Below, piece after piece: positions 53,116-64,000 of a DNA stretch of 64,000 nucleotides. Source of the DNA: Plutella xylostella (Eukaryota; Arthropoda; Insecta; Lepidoptera; Plutellidae); assembly GCF_932276165.1 (NCBI RefSeq), contig NC_063983.1, positions 1,247,501 to 1,311,500 on the forward strand, written 5' to 3'. The notes under the pieces were generated by a model. That model saw only the letters and a program-made list of their open reading frames with translations. It ran no database searches and was not told where the DNA came from. The position numbers were made by a program, and so were the translations under genes. Each line of letters opens with the position of its first letter. The first letter of the stretch is position 1.

Positions 53116-53493
53116 TAATAAGTTAAATTAAACGGTAACAATTCTCACTTAACAATAGTTAATAAGTTCTCTGTATCTTCGTAAGAGAGTGAAAGAACAG
53201 TTCAATAGCTAAATCGTTCAGTAACTTTTTTACCTTTTTATGAATAAGGGGGTTAATCTGTAATCTTGAGTACTCTGTGCAAAAGTCAACCATGGCTGGA
53301 GGGCTTTGCATAAGGAAGCGCTCACTTCCTATAACTTTCTAAACACCAGCGATTAATATTGTACTCACGACGTGACTAGACCGACTAGTGTGGGCAAAGG
53401 CCTTTTGTAATTTGTCCTTCGCTTATTTCTTAGGTAAAGAGTAGTATCCATCTGTATATTTGTTGCAGTTATAAAGATTATTATAATATTATA

Positions 53494-53755
53494 CAGGGTG
53501 ATACTTTCGTAGGTGCATATCCGGAAGTATGTTACAGAGCTCTTCATTCTGAACAACTTTTGTTATAATGACCTTGGGATATAACGAAAAAAAAAGATGC
53601 TTCCCCATACAAATTTTTTTTGTTTACGTGACACTGTTTATGGGGAGTACATATTTTTTTTCGAGAATATCGCAAGGTCATTATAACAAAAGTTGTTCAG
53701 AATGAAGAGCTCTGTAACATACTTTCGGATATGCACCTACGAAAGACCCACCCTG
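53494..53755. mobile_element. Hairpin MITE (family C), long copy
   Basis: 262 bp, nearly palindromic: ends CAGGGTGATACTTTCGTAGG and complement; arms carry cttcattctgaacaactttt; TA flanks both sides. Confidence 0.85.
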
Positions 53756-54074
53756 TATACCTAGGTGTAATCCTATTTGTTACATAGTAGAGAAGTGTTA
53801 AGTTAATTATCCACTTACAAAACAAGCTTTTATAAGTAAGTACCTATCCTAAATTATAATTTTAATGTTTCTTTGAGAGTGTAAAAATGTAACAACCTGC
53901 ATAATTTGAACCCATAATAAAGTCGTTAAGCAACAAAAACTAAATGTTAGTAGATTTAAGTATGTAGTTACTAAATCACGACTTATGTTTTATAGCAACT
54001 CTATCATTAGTGTAATCTCTTGATAATAAAACTGAACTGTTGGTCTCTTTTATGCATAAAATGTTGTAGCATAC

Positions 54075-54420
54075 TACCTATGAGAGCTATGCTTGGGGTT
54101 TGTCTGATGGAACGTATCAGAAATGAGGCTATCCGTCAGAGGACCACGGTTACCGACGTAGCTGTCAAAATATGCAAGCTGAAGTGGCAGTGGGCTGGTC
54201 ATATCTGCCAAAGAACCAATAACCGTTGGGGTAGACGAGTTCTCGAGTGGAGACCACGAACAGGCAAACGCAGCGTGGGACGCCCTCCTGCCCGCTGGAC
54301 TGACGACCTTAGGCGGGTGGCGGGTAGTGGTTGGATGAGGAAGGCCGAAGACCGAGTGTTGTGGCGCTCCTTGGGAGAGGCCTATGTCCAGCAGTGGATG
54401 ATTATTGGCTGATGATGATA
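54075..54420 (+). pseudogene. RTE-like LINE ORF2 C-terminal fragment
   Basis: An open frame of about 112 codons to a stop at 54410-54412: LMERIRNEAIR, KLKWQWAGHICQR, VGRPPARWTDDLRR, WRSLGEAYVQQW, followed by a tgatgatgata tail. The polymerase part is missing. It is the best-preserved member of the family found at 7240, 22470 and, as a short piece, in the chimeric TIL exons. Confidence 0.75.
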
Positions 54421-57400
54421 CTACCTATGGCCCAGTTTCCCACTGGCGTTTAAATGCTTAAACGTGAACTTAAATCCTATTTAACTTGACGCTTCCGCTT
54501 GACTTGACTTTAACGTGTGAAACTGACAGTATAGTTTTACATTATTAAAATCCATATTTTTAATATCAGTTATTGTTGTGTTTTCCTGTAATTACTCATA
54601 TACCTAATAGAAAAAATATACCTACATTTAACTAATACTTAACTAGGTTGAAATATTATTTTATTATGCATACGGAGCATAAACATGCAATCAGTTTGTC
54701 ATATACTTATTAATTTACTCACCTGTTATTATTATTATGTAAATATGGCTTATATTATAATGTACTTAACAAAAAGTAATACAAGTGAAGTGTTACTAAA
54801 TTATAACGGAACATGATCATAATGCAATCCATTTATTTTTATTACTTAAGTACTTACTTAGTACTTAAAAAATTACGGAATTATGTCGGTGGTTAAAAAT
54901 GGATTGGCACTAAACTTGGCATAAGTAGAAACTTTATTTTTTAAATATAGGTAGGTAATCGGTAGGTACTTTACTTTACTCTATCTCGTTGTATATTAAC
55001 GTGCCGAGACATTTAGGTGGAATTTCACCAAAATGGAATTTCAATTTGATTTAAATATAATTTTAAATACGTTTAGCGTTTGGTAAAAGTGACCCTTACT
55101 TAACAAGGGGCGTGAATTCAGATGAAACTGTTAAAACATGGCGGCACGCGAAACCACAATTGCTAAATTAGTGGAATGCGTGTAAAAAACAGTACTTAAA
55201 CGAAAATGCAATGAAGATTGATTGCTATAATTATAATTAACAAATATTTTTAAGACCGAGTGTAGACTCTCATAGTTTCATGACATTGTGTTTTTATGAT
55301 AATTGCAACATGAACAACTTTCACATTGTCACACGACGTAAACATCATACACATCGAATATTCACCCAACACCCGAGAAAAGTTTTTTTTCATTGCAAAA
55401 TATTATATCTGTTTGAAAATAACCCGCACATACCTACAGTTTTAAAACGCGGAACTTAATCATAAAAATGTACGCATATCACATCACTTTATAAATATTT
55501 TATTTAATAACAACCACTAACTAACCATAGGTATTTTTCTACGGTAAAAGCATTAAGATGCAATAAACTAAATGCATATCACCATACTCATTAGCACTAC
55601 ATTAAACATCCTGTATAGTGCGTCGCATATTTTTTGCGGGGAGTAGGGAGCGAACCGGTTTCGCGGCCGCCCGGCGCGGCGAGCGATGCCTGTGCTGTGG
55701 TGATATGTTGTCGAACTAATTATTATTTCGTGACAATACCTACTTGTATGGACAAGCGAGCCTCTGTACGAAACGCGTAGATGACGCGTTCTGTATGACA
55801 CCTAGTATCTAGTATGTACTTTTAGCATCTTTTAGTAATCCGCTCTGTCCACAAATAATGTTAACCTATGTATGTTACCTTAGAAATGAAATTGTATGAG
55901 TATCTAAATAAGTAATGTTAATACCTATGTATAATTAATACCTATTGTTATATTCATGTTACTGATTTGTCGACCACGATTGTATTTAGTGTCAAGACAA
56001 ACCCTTCAGGTTTAATGGCACGTAAACTTCAATAAAATAACTATGTTACACAAAGTTTGGTATAAATAAAAATAATAAATAAATAAATAAAACTTATTAC
56101 TACACTTTCTACATACCTACGGCACTAATGTTAACTGGTAGAGAATACTATTAGCTTTAAGATCGCTGATGTACAAAAACTATGTTCATCACGACCCATT
56201 ACGTCCCCACTGCTGGGGCACGGGTCTCCTTCCAATGAAGGAAGGGTTTAGGCCTAGTCCACCACGCTGGCCAAGTGCGGGTTGGTGGACTATGTTGGTG
56301 AAAAACTATGTACTTATGAGCAATCAATCCATCTTGGTAAATAGTCATTGAATAGATCCATTTCCGTTTTCAAAACTTAATAGACGGCCTGTTACTAGAA
56401 TGTGGTCGAAAGTTCATAAATCGAACGCAAAATCAGAATTCAAATTTAGAACGTCTTCGTGTGTGGGCCGACTGCACCGCGCGACGGCCGGTTAAGTTAA
56501 TCCGAGATAAGCGGCCGAGTGTCACGCCGAGCATTGTTCTAAAACAGAATAGATAATTTACGTTGACAACGTGTCGTGCAAGGATTACTCTGTGTGTGCG
56601 CGGGTCTCTTGCGCAATTTGTGTTGTGACGGCGATAGGGTGGGCTTTGGAACTGACTTAAGGCTGACGTTGTTTAGAATGTCTCTAGAGCGGAATTGTGT
56701 CACTGATCACTCCGAAAGTGAACGCCTGTGCAGTGTGCAGGACCAAGACCCAACTTATTTCACTACATTGGGCACAAATTGGGGAAATAAACTCAGACTA
56801 GATACGCAAATATCTCGATGGCAAGCAAGTGAACGATTGTCGATCGTTTTTCATGCTTTGAAAATATAATGACTTGGCAAGTTTCATACATATTCCAATT
56901 AAAAGTGCGCATCTAATTACTCGCCCTCCCTAAGGCCCGCACGCGTTTCCATTTATTTATTTTAAAGTGACAGTTTGCAATTTTCCCGCGCTTCCGTCCG
57001 CCATATTGGTTCGAATGTCAGATTAATGGACGCTAATTGCTACAGCTGCTGTAGTTCTGTTAATTAATTTGTAAGCATTGATTGTGTTAAATTTATTGTG
57101 TTTGTTGACGTGAATTTATGGCGCCTGCGATGGATAGCGGTTGTTGGCCATTGATATGATAAATAGATGTGGTTTGTCAGAACACATGCAACGTTTGGGT
57201 AGCCAAGCTTTCGAGTGAATACCACATGCAGTATGGCTGGCATATACGGCAAGTATGTTATATGGCTATCATATACATACTTGACTTTAGACAGGTGAAC
57301 GCTGTAAAATACAACCCTAGATAAAATGGTTGTGGTTGTGGCGCTCCTATCAGCTCTTTGTGTAAATAAATTTGACTATTTGTTATGGTTGGTTTTAATC

Positions 57401-57890
57401 AAATCTTTTATTACAATTAAATTGAAAAATACGGCTGTCAAAAATTTGTTATTTGTAAAGGATACATGAGTTATGTTATGATAAGAGAGCTATTATCATA
57501 AAAGTGTATTAAAATCTAACAAAGACAACATAATAAACGATATTTTACATTCAAGTCACCCTTTCATTCACCACGACTTTGGGACCACCAACTACAAACC
57601 TGTCAATGAAAAAGCAATAAAATTTAATTAATCCTAATTCAAACGCCATAAAAATACGTTCACACAATCGCAGCATAGTAATGCACTATTTGTCACAATT
57701 TGTTGAGTATAAGCTTCGGTAATCCTTACATTGTAGTTATGATAATTTATGGCTCGATAATCTCGTTTAACTGCTGGATGCATGGTGAAGCTGGCCCGCT
57801 CTGGTGCTAACGAGATATAGACCTTATTGTAGGGTCCGGAATGATTAGTCTTTTTGAACTTTTTTTTAACCAACTTAAAGTTAAACCTAA
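54421..57890. other. No supportable gene; LINE tail pieces
   Basis: Contains (AAAT)n at 56064-56092 beside an antisense LINE end, and an antisense RTE-like tail at 56185-56290. Short frames lack motifs, including 57064-57252. Confidence 0.4.
56450..56872 (+). promoter_or_regulatory. GC-richer patch with a short ORF, possible 5' exon
   Basis: 56465-56660 is GC-rich (gcaccgcgcgacggccgg, gagataagcggccgag) in an AT-rich setting. It is followed by an ATG at 56678 opening a 63-residue frame (MSLERNCVTDHSESERLCSV) to a stop at 56867. No family recognised and no convincing donor. It may be a promoter and first exon of a gene reaching out of the window. Confidence 0.3.
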
Positions 57891-57899
57891 AACTGTATA

Positions 57900-58168
57900 C
57901 AGGTTGTTGCAAAAAGGCTATACTAAGCCGAAACCTACATGTGCAGCATGGTATATCTGAGCCCGAAAATGAAATCAGAATTTCAAAACTCGCGAAAAAA
58001 AATATTAATTTTTCATAGAAACTATGTTGGCCACGTGACTTTTTACAATGGAGAATGACAATTTTATTTCGCGAATTTTGAAATTCTGATTTCATTTTCG
58101 GGCTTAGATATACCATGCTGCACATGTGGGTTTCGGCTTAGTATAGTTACCCTTTTTGCAACAACCTG
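57900..58168. mobile_element. Long-hairpin MITE (family B), copy 2
   Basis: 269 bp, ends CAGGTTGTTGCAAAAAGG and complement, TA flanks; arms identical in plan to 6615-6871. The long minus frame 57634-58125 runs through it and is not a gene. Confidence 0.85.
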
Positions 58169-58602
58169 TATAACATACAAAATATTTAGAACTTCCTCCT
58201 ACTTTCGAAGTCGGTTAAAGTAAAGTAAAAACGTTTTTTTCGCAAAGGAACATTAACAGGGTTTTTTTTATCCACTTATCTATGTCCATTGTCCATTCAT
58301 CTGGCGTGCATTTATGGTTTGAAGGTTTAAGTTAATTAATAGAGAGTACGTTTTGGGATCCACACACATTTTGTTAATTTTTCAGGGCAAATTGCAAAAG
58401 CGATAAAAGAAAATTGACAAGCGAAGTGGCGGCGCAATATCCGCTCACTCGGGGTCACACTAGCTTACAAAAAAGGAACAGTGGACGACCAACTTGCAAA
58501 ACGTATATCATATCGCCTGTCATAGGTCTGTCAGTTAGTATGAAATGAATTTGAAATTCGATTTAAATTCAAAAGTTTAGCGTTTGGTAAAAGTCATCCT
58601 CA

Positions 58603-58751
58603 GTGCCAATTTCTCCATAGTCGGCTATCTGACCGGCCAGGGATTGGTTCATCAATTATACGTCATCTCCATATAACATTCACGACTGATGTGTCAAAAG
58701 TCAACCACTACTCCCTGGTTATGCTCTAACCGACTATGGAGAAATTGGCAC
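58603..58751. mobile_element. TWA-type MITE (family A), copy 4
   Basis: 149 bp, ends GTGCCAATTTCTCCATAGTC and complement; flanks TCA and TAA, so one target copy has mutated. Confidence 0.8.
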
Positions 58752-58799
58752 TAAGTTTCGCAGCGCTCTGTTGCGCTAACCACAACTCTATGTCGTTAT

Positions 58800-59025
58800 T
58801 TATCCTTACTCCTTACTAATATTATAAATGTGAAAGTAACTGTGTCTGTCTGTCCGTCTGTCTGTCTGTTACTCTTTCACGCCAAAACTACTGAACGGAT
58901 TTGAATGAAATTTGGTATACATACGGTCTAGACCCTTGGAAAGAACATAGGCTACTTTTTATCCCGGAATTCCCACGGGAAAACTTTTTAAGGCGAAGCG
59001 AAGCGCGCGGGAACAGCTAGTATTA
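58800..59025 (-). repeat. Dispersed (GACA)n-containing repeat, copy 5
   Basis: Complement of copy 1: ctaatattataaatgtg, (GTCT)n at 58846-58870, aaggcgaagcgaagcgcgcg, gggaacagctagta at the right end. Confidence 0.8.
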
Positions 59026-59029
59026 CATA

Positions 59030-61210
59030 AATGCTCTCGTTCGTGTTCGTGAAACAAGATTGACCCTCCTGACGCTTCCATAGCTGCGTTCAGTTTTTTT
59101 ATGTGTCTAACTAAACACATAACACAACGAAGCCGCTATAAATATTTTCAAAGCAACTTGCGTGTGGACAGTTTAACTCGTTAGTCCATTTTTAACCACT
59201 TTTAAAGAGACTGCGAATTTGGCTGTTTATACTTTTTTGATTATGTATCTACGGATAACTCCATTGGGATCCGATTTTAATACCATAAAAGGACCTCTTT
59301 TGCTCAAAATTTCCACACCTTTCTTGGACCATTTTTGTACAATAAAATAAATAAAATAATAAATCTATACCAAAACACTTTCCACTCATGCAAAAGAATT
59401 ACAGTAAATTATATAGAATCACTCAATTATGACGAAATTGAAGGTCTGCTACATGTAGAAAATTAATAATTATTAGGAAATAATATATATACTTAAGTAT
59501 TTATTTACCCTTATATATATATACTCATTTATATCATACCATATTTATATGCACTAAGTATTGTATTATATTTAAATATGTAGCTACAAAACTAAAATAT
59601 AAAATATGTCTAACAAGTAGGAAACTCAAGCGATGAACGAAAGACACTGCTGGCTCCTACTATACAGGTCTCCTAGTGTAGGTTGCCAGTTGCCAGGGCC
59701 ATTTCATGCAGTCGAAGCCTTGTGTAATGTAAATTGTGAGTAAACTCGGTATTATTTAAGATTTACTACTTCTACTTTATTTAGATCATAAACATGTTGT
59801 AATAGGCTAAGCTTTTGTCAATAAATATATTCTATTCTATTCTATTCTATTTTTAGAGAATCAAACATATATGTACTTGTGTACTGTCTGTACTTACTTA
59901 CTCTGCTTATCTATGTACCTACTTAGATATTTTAACATAAATTTGCTTCCTTTCGTTTGATCTCTTCCCAGGTTAACCACAGTTTGATAGTAAAATGTGG
60001 GTACAGTCCGCTATATGGAAAATTATCCGATCCACCGTAGGAATTTGTATGAGGCTAACACATTTTTTTAAATTATATATAAGTATGTAAATAAATATGT
60101 TGGGACATCTCACAAACATCTTATCATAACTTCCTAAATTAGTCATTAGTTATTAATTAGTAATTAGTTAATTAAAGTTTATTAAAATGATGTTGATGAG
60201 AAAAGACTGAGAACGTCATCTAATAATTATTAGCATCATAGAACCATTTGAATCACTTTAGCAGTGATTTTAACTAACATAGGTACAAAAACAAACACAT
60301 TTCGTATGCTTTTACTGTGTTTCTAATCTGTTGTGTAGGTACTTACTTATAATATGTTTTGTGTACAATAAAGTGTTGAAAATAAAAAGTAATATTTCTC
60401 GTGTCTTTGTCTCATCTTTCCAGTATGGTACAAGGCTAAAAAATAGGTGATCCGTTTTCAGTGCAAGTTCACAAGTCTGCTAAGGCAGGTTGTACACTCG
60501 GTAATAGTTCAGAGCGTGTGGCAGCCCGCATCTTAGTTCTGTCGAGTTGGCAAACTGGAGTACCTTCACTGAGTTTAGGTTAGTTTAGATATGGCCATGT
60601 ACTAGTGCAAAACTTAAGGTTATATTAATACTAAAGCCAAAAGTTGTTGAAGATTTCTAATGCAAAAAAAAAAACAAACATAAAATAACTCAAAATACAG
60701 CCTGGCAAATGAAAATAAGTTAGTCATTTCAAATTTAGCATGGGTTCAATTAATTGATTGCCTTTTGTTCAGTACAATAAATACCTACCTTTATTGATTA
60801 TAATTCATTATCAATTTTATTTTTTCATTTACAACTTAATCTAACACTTGGGTGGAAGGATATTTCGATGATACTTACTTTTTCATTCTCATTACTTTTA
60901 TGTCTGTTTCTATACTTAGGTATTGTAGTTATATCGGGCTTTAATCATATTACAAAAAGGAGACTAAGTACTATCAATGATGACGACGAACATACGTCGC
61001 GTGACGTGGCACTGTTAATAACTGACTCGCGATAAGTTGGCTTCATAAAATTATTGTTGTTGTCTGTCGTATGCGCTCGTCAGTGCAGGTTCGTATTAGC
61101 TGACCACTCCACTCAATTGCAAGGAAGTTTATTACTTTATTAACTGAATATAAACGACGTCGTAAGTCTAATTTTTGACTAATTTCTACTTGTTATTCTA
61201 ACATATACAT
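59030..61210. other. No supportable gene; LINE 3' tail inside
   Basis: AT-rich. A LINE 3' region ends in (ATTCT)n at 59828-59853; TA-rich microsatellite at 59510-59525. No coding exon recognised. Confidence 0.45.
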
Positions 61211-61212
61211 AC

Positions 61213-61395
61213 ATAAATATATGCTCACGACTGTAGTCCCCGAAGGGGTAGTCATAGGTGACTCGCAAACGAATCATCCGCTTTTCGCTGTAAATTTGCA
61301 CTTGGTTTTGAGCACTACCTATGCACTTAGGGCACGTCTAGAAATCTAGATGTGCAGGATTCCTCATGATGTTTTCCTTCACCGTAAAAGTACAT
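61213..61395 (-). repeat. Dispersed repeat, ccccgaagg family
   Basis: actgtagtccccgaagggg ... tagatgtgcaggattcctc ... gttttccttcaccgtaa; same order as 5351-5545. Confidence 0.65.
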
Positions 61396-61741
61396 GTTAT
61401 AATTTACTAATTCATTTAACCAATTACCCAATACTTTAAGGTCTTTATTTACTAAAGTTCCATTCTGTGTAAAACCCATCTTTTAACATTTTAATAAAAA
61501 TTCTGCCTATAATTTCAACCCTTGTGTCACTCTTCACTATCTCTTTTTCCTCTATACAATACGGGTGCCTCAGTGTGAACGAGCCCTAATATTTTGGCGC
61601 CCTCATGCCGTGAGGTCGCTCGTTAAGATAACGTAACTTTTTAACGTATTACCTCCACGATAACGCGGCCTAATGATGATTCCGTATTAACGTTAAACGT
61701 AATCCATTATTGGTCGTTGATTAAGTCATTTTTGTTAAGCT

Positions 61742-61884
61742 GCGTACACACCGGGCCAACGAAGGCCAACGAACGGGTTTCGTTGGCCTTCGTTTCTGCA
61801 ATCTGCCCTGCATTATGTATGATAAATATCCATCGTTGGAATAACCGTTGGCGTTCGTTGGGCGTTCGTTGGCCCGGTGTGTAC
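61742..61884. mobile_element. Hairpin MITE, 143 bp
   Basis: Ends gcgtacacaccgggccaacg and its near-complement, with further pairing ggccaacgaa inside. The plus frame 61717-61926 is a by-product. No second copy in the window. Confidence 0.7.
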
Positions 61885-62344
61885 TTTAGTAGACGTCAGT
61901 TTTTAATGCGAGTAGGTATCGTCTAGACTCTAGATCATTGGTACTCAACCTTTTTTATATAAGGGCCACAAACACGTTTAAGTCATGGTGTCGCGGGCCG
62001 CAAGCAAAATATTTTTTTTCTATTATAAAACGATGTAAACTATCGAATAATAATATAAAAAAACACATGCATAAATACTATTCTGTGTAAAAAGTATCGG
62101 GATTAGATCAATAAAACAAAAAATTGCTAAGAATTTGAATTAATAGAAAGATTTTGCTAAAACTTTTTATAATTTTCAGTTATTTATTTACATTTACATA
62201 CATTGTAAAAATAAAATACCGAATAAAGGCTTTTTAACGCATTTGTCCTAAAATAAATATAATAGATCGATTAAATACGGTCTTAAACAATTAGTTATAA
62301 TTTACTCCCATTTTCAGGACTTTATAGGTAGTTGTACTGTACGC

Positions 62345-62425
62345 CATCACAATTTTTTTTAAACGCTGTTTCCAGAGTTTTAGTACTCGCGGCGAATTTT
62401 CCTTTTTGTCTTCTATCGATTGTTA
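62345..62425 (-). repeat. Inverted copy of the mariner 3' segment
   Basis: aaacgctgtttccagag ... agtactcgcggcgaa ... cttctatcgatt is the reverse complement, with few changes, of 62736-62801. The two arms are about 310 bp apart inside the hAT-like element. Confidence 0.7.
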
Positions 62426-62539
62426 GTTAAAGTCATGTTGACTGTTTTTTTTACTATCGTGGTTTTCTGCACTCGAAATTCTTGCTAGAAAGTCAAACGG
62501 TAAGGAAAATAATATTATTTGCGGATGTGTGGAAAAAAA

Positions 62540-62815
62540 ATCGAGAAAAGATTTTGCACCACGATATCGCGCCTTTCGCACAATAATCATCATTGTATAC
62601 GAATTTTTGAGCAAACACTGAACAAATACCATCGGGCATCCATTCCACCATATTCACCAGATATGGCTGCAGCTCACGGCTCTAGCTTCTTTTTTTCCTA
62701 AACTCAAATTACCACTTCGAGGCACTGTTTTCAATCGATAGAAGACAATAAGGAAAAATCGCCGCAAGTACTAAACACAACTCTGGAAACAGCGTTTAAA
62801 AAAATTGTGATGATT
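62540..62815 (+). pseudogene. Mariner/Tc1-type transposase C-terminal remnant
   Basis: With frameshifts, the plus strand reads like the end of a mariner-type DDE/D domain: a His-His-Asp-x-Ala-Pro-like start (gcaccacgatatcgcgcct), YEF/YTNF, then PPYSPDMA, F-F-x and PKLKLPLRGTVF. The last catalytic Asp lies in the SPD motif. It has several breaks and no start, and is embedded in a hAT-like element. Confidence 0.65.
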
Positions 62816-63240
62816 GGATAATTCGTTGGCGTAGGTATGTGTATCGTTTCTGAAGGAGCAAACTTTGAAGGTGATAAAATAAATTTGGATGAATAACAAT
62901 CATTTTTTGTTTTATGGATATAATCCTGATACTTTTTACACATAATGTATATTCTCTATTATCTCTCATGGCACGCGGGCCACTGATAAAGGCCCGGCGG
63001 GCCACATGCGGCCCGCGGGCCGCAGTTTGAGTATAGCTGCTCTAGATTAACTAAGTTGTTACGAAGCTAGGGCAGTTGCTAATTTCATACTTATAGAATC
63101 GTTACTAATAATTTGTATAATTATGTATGAAATTTGACAGATAAAAAAGGTTTTTGTATTGCTAAAATGTTTAAATGTGCTATGAGCTTATGAGTTATAT
63201 GTAGTTCATAAATGTTTTATTGTATATTTTATCTTTAAAG

Positions 63241-63579
63241 TTAGATATTGGTTTACGTCTCCTTACAAATATTACTGACACCTCAATATTCTATTTCTCA
63301 AAGCCACAAAACGTTTTCACCAAACAACACAAAACGTCCCTAAATAGCTATTACGTTTCACCACTCCACAAAGATATCTTAAAACTCATCAAGACACCTC
63401 ATTTACACACAAAGTGTATTTTTCTAAGGCTTAAAAAAACCCTTCGTAAAAGACATGGGTGCTTTTTTGTCTATCTGTCTGTCAACTGCAGCTTTCGTCA
63501 CATGAACTTCAAGTATAGTATCGCTTGTCTATTAATATTCAAGGTCAAGTTCACAGGCAATGTACCTTCCATTATTTAA
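63241..63579 (+). other. Unrecognised open frame of about 112 codons
   Basis: Open from 63220 (no ATG at its start) to a stop at 63577-63579; a possible acceptor (tctttaaag) lies at 63240. The predicted peptide is basic and rich in Lys, Leu and Phe, without a motif I know. It may be chance in AT-rich DNA; the length is mildly unusual for this window. Confidence 0.2.
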
Positions 63580-63685
63580 GTATACGTAATAAATTTACAG
63601 TATGAAAAAAATAATTATGATGGTTATTTTGTTATAATTATAGCATCATCTAGTTATACCTACTATGAATGTTACTGTGTGTGAA

Positions 63686-63830
63686 TTATTATTAAAATAA
63701 AATATTAAGTACTAATTATTTAACTAAACTATCTAGATATTTTACAAATAAAAATGATAATAATATAAAATACTTATAACTGGCCTGGAAATATTCTACC
63801 CTTAATAAACAGGAGTTTATCAAAGGTAGA
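63686..63830. repeat. 145-bp dispersed repeat, right copy
   Basis: Two mismatches to 3587-3731. ATGTTACTGT occurs at 63669-63678 and 63830-63839 and may be a target duplication. Confidence 0.75.
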
Positions 63831-63900
63831 TGTTACTGTTAATTTCTCTTATTTTATTGTATGAATGTTAACTGTTATTTTGTATGAGAACAGAAGTTAC

Positions 63901-63925
63901 CTCACACTCACACTCACACTTCACG
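63901..63925 (+). repeat. (ACTCAC)n microsatellite
   Basis: Four units of a cactca-type repeat near the window end. Confidence 0.6.
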
Positions 63926-64000
63926 CTTTTTAAACAATGTTAATCAAATTTGATATCAAAATTCCTACACACACATTTTTGAAATTTTGACAAAACGATA

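Larger units (their letters stand above)
61936..63039. mobile_element. hAT-like element with perfect 8-bp target duplication
   Basis: 1104 bp, flanked by CTCTAGAT on both sides (61928-61935 and 63040-63047). The ends CATTGGTACTCAA and (complement) CAGCTATACTCAA are similar inverted repeats, and gggccgc-rich subterminal sequence is typical of hAT-type non-autonomous elements. The interior carries a mariner transposase remnant in an inverted arrangement. Confidence 0.8.

Noticed and set aside
55568..55801. GC-rich spot near 55650-55690 with a 77-codon frame
   Set aside because: Too short to call a CpG island, and the frame shows no motif.
57634..58125. 163-codon minus-strand open frame
   Set aside because: Two thirds of it is the hairpin MITE at 57900-58168; no motif and no splice context.

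Overview
The window looks like a stretch of a lepidopteran (moth or butterfly) nuclear genome. It is AT-rich and crowded with tRNA-headed SINEs, truncated LINE 3' ends with short AT-rich tails, palindromic MITEs and a (GACA)n-bearing dispersed repeat, all typical of Lepidoptera. Host genes are small, secreted and split by introns. The species cannot be told from the sequence alone. All family names come from reading motifs by eye; no search was run.

Layout. 1-14 kb holds almost only mobile DNA: SINEs, TA-flanked Tc1/mariner-type elements (1925-2131, 2134-2516, and a 1.28 kb element at 10879-12156 with a decayed transposase start), hairpin MITEs and LINE tails. 14.07-18.65 kb is a nearly complete non-LTR retrotransposon on the minus strand: ORF1 with a PHD-like finger and an FP-like C-terminus, and ORF2 with endonuclease and reverse transcriptase, carrying one frameshift. 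21.2-23.95 kb is a four-exon plus-strand gene for a small secreted protein that resembles the MBF2 / salivary secreted peptide family. 24.5-31.4 kb is a locus of TIL-domain (Ascaris-type) serine protease inhibitors. A minus-strand gene (signal peptide exon plus three symmetric phase-1 TIL exons, 229 aa) contains within its large first intron a plus-strand gene for a second secreted inhibitor (112 aa) with eight cysteines. That gene's missing positions are the family's C3-C5 disulfide pair. Two partial TIL exons fused to a LINE tail lie between the last two TIL exons.

32-40 kb carries well-bounded DNA transposons: a 618-bp element and a 2.86-kb PIF/Harbinger element with TAA duplications, and a 1.04-kb TTAA-flanked piggyBac-type element with an unfamiliar ORF. 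These are followed by a possible orphan last exon of a fatty acyl-CoA reductase. 40-61 kb is again SINEs, MITEs and LINE fragments, including a 5'-truncated LINE with an open frame ending in a C2H2 finger (48.6-49.5 kb). 61.9-63.0 kb is a hAT-like element with a perfect 8-bp target duplication that contains an inverted mariner remnant.

The most interesting part biologically is the TIL locus: it shows symmetric exon duplication, antisense nesting, targeted loss of one disulfide pair, different predicted reactive-site residues in each domain, and a domain exon broken by retroelement sequence. Such inhibitors in insects act in haemolymph, silk or gut against endogenous, microbial or fungal proteases; the role of this pair is inference.
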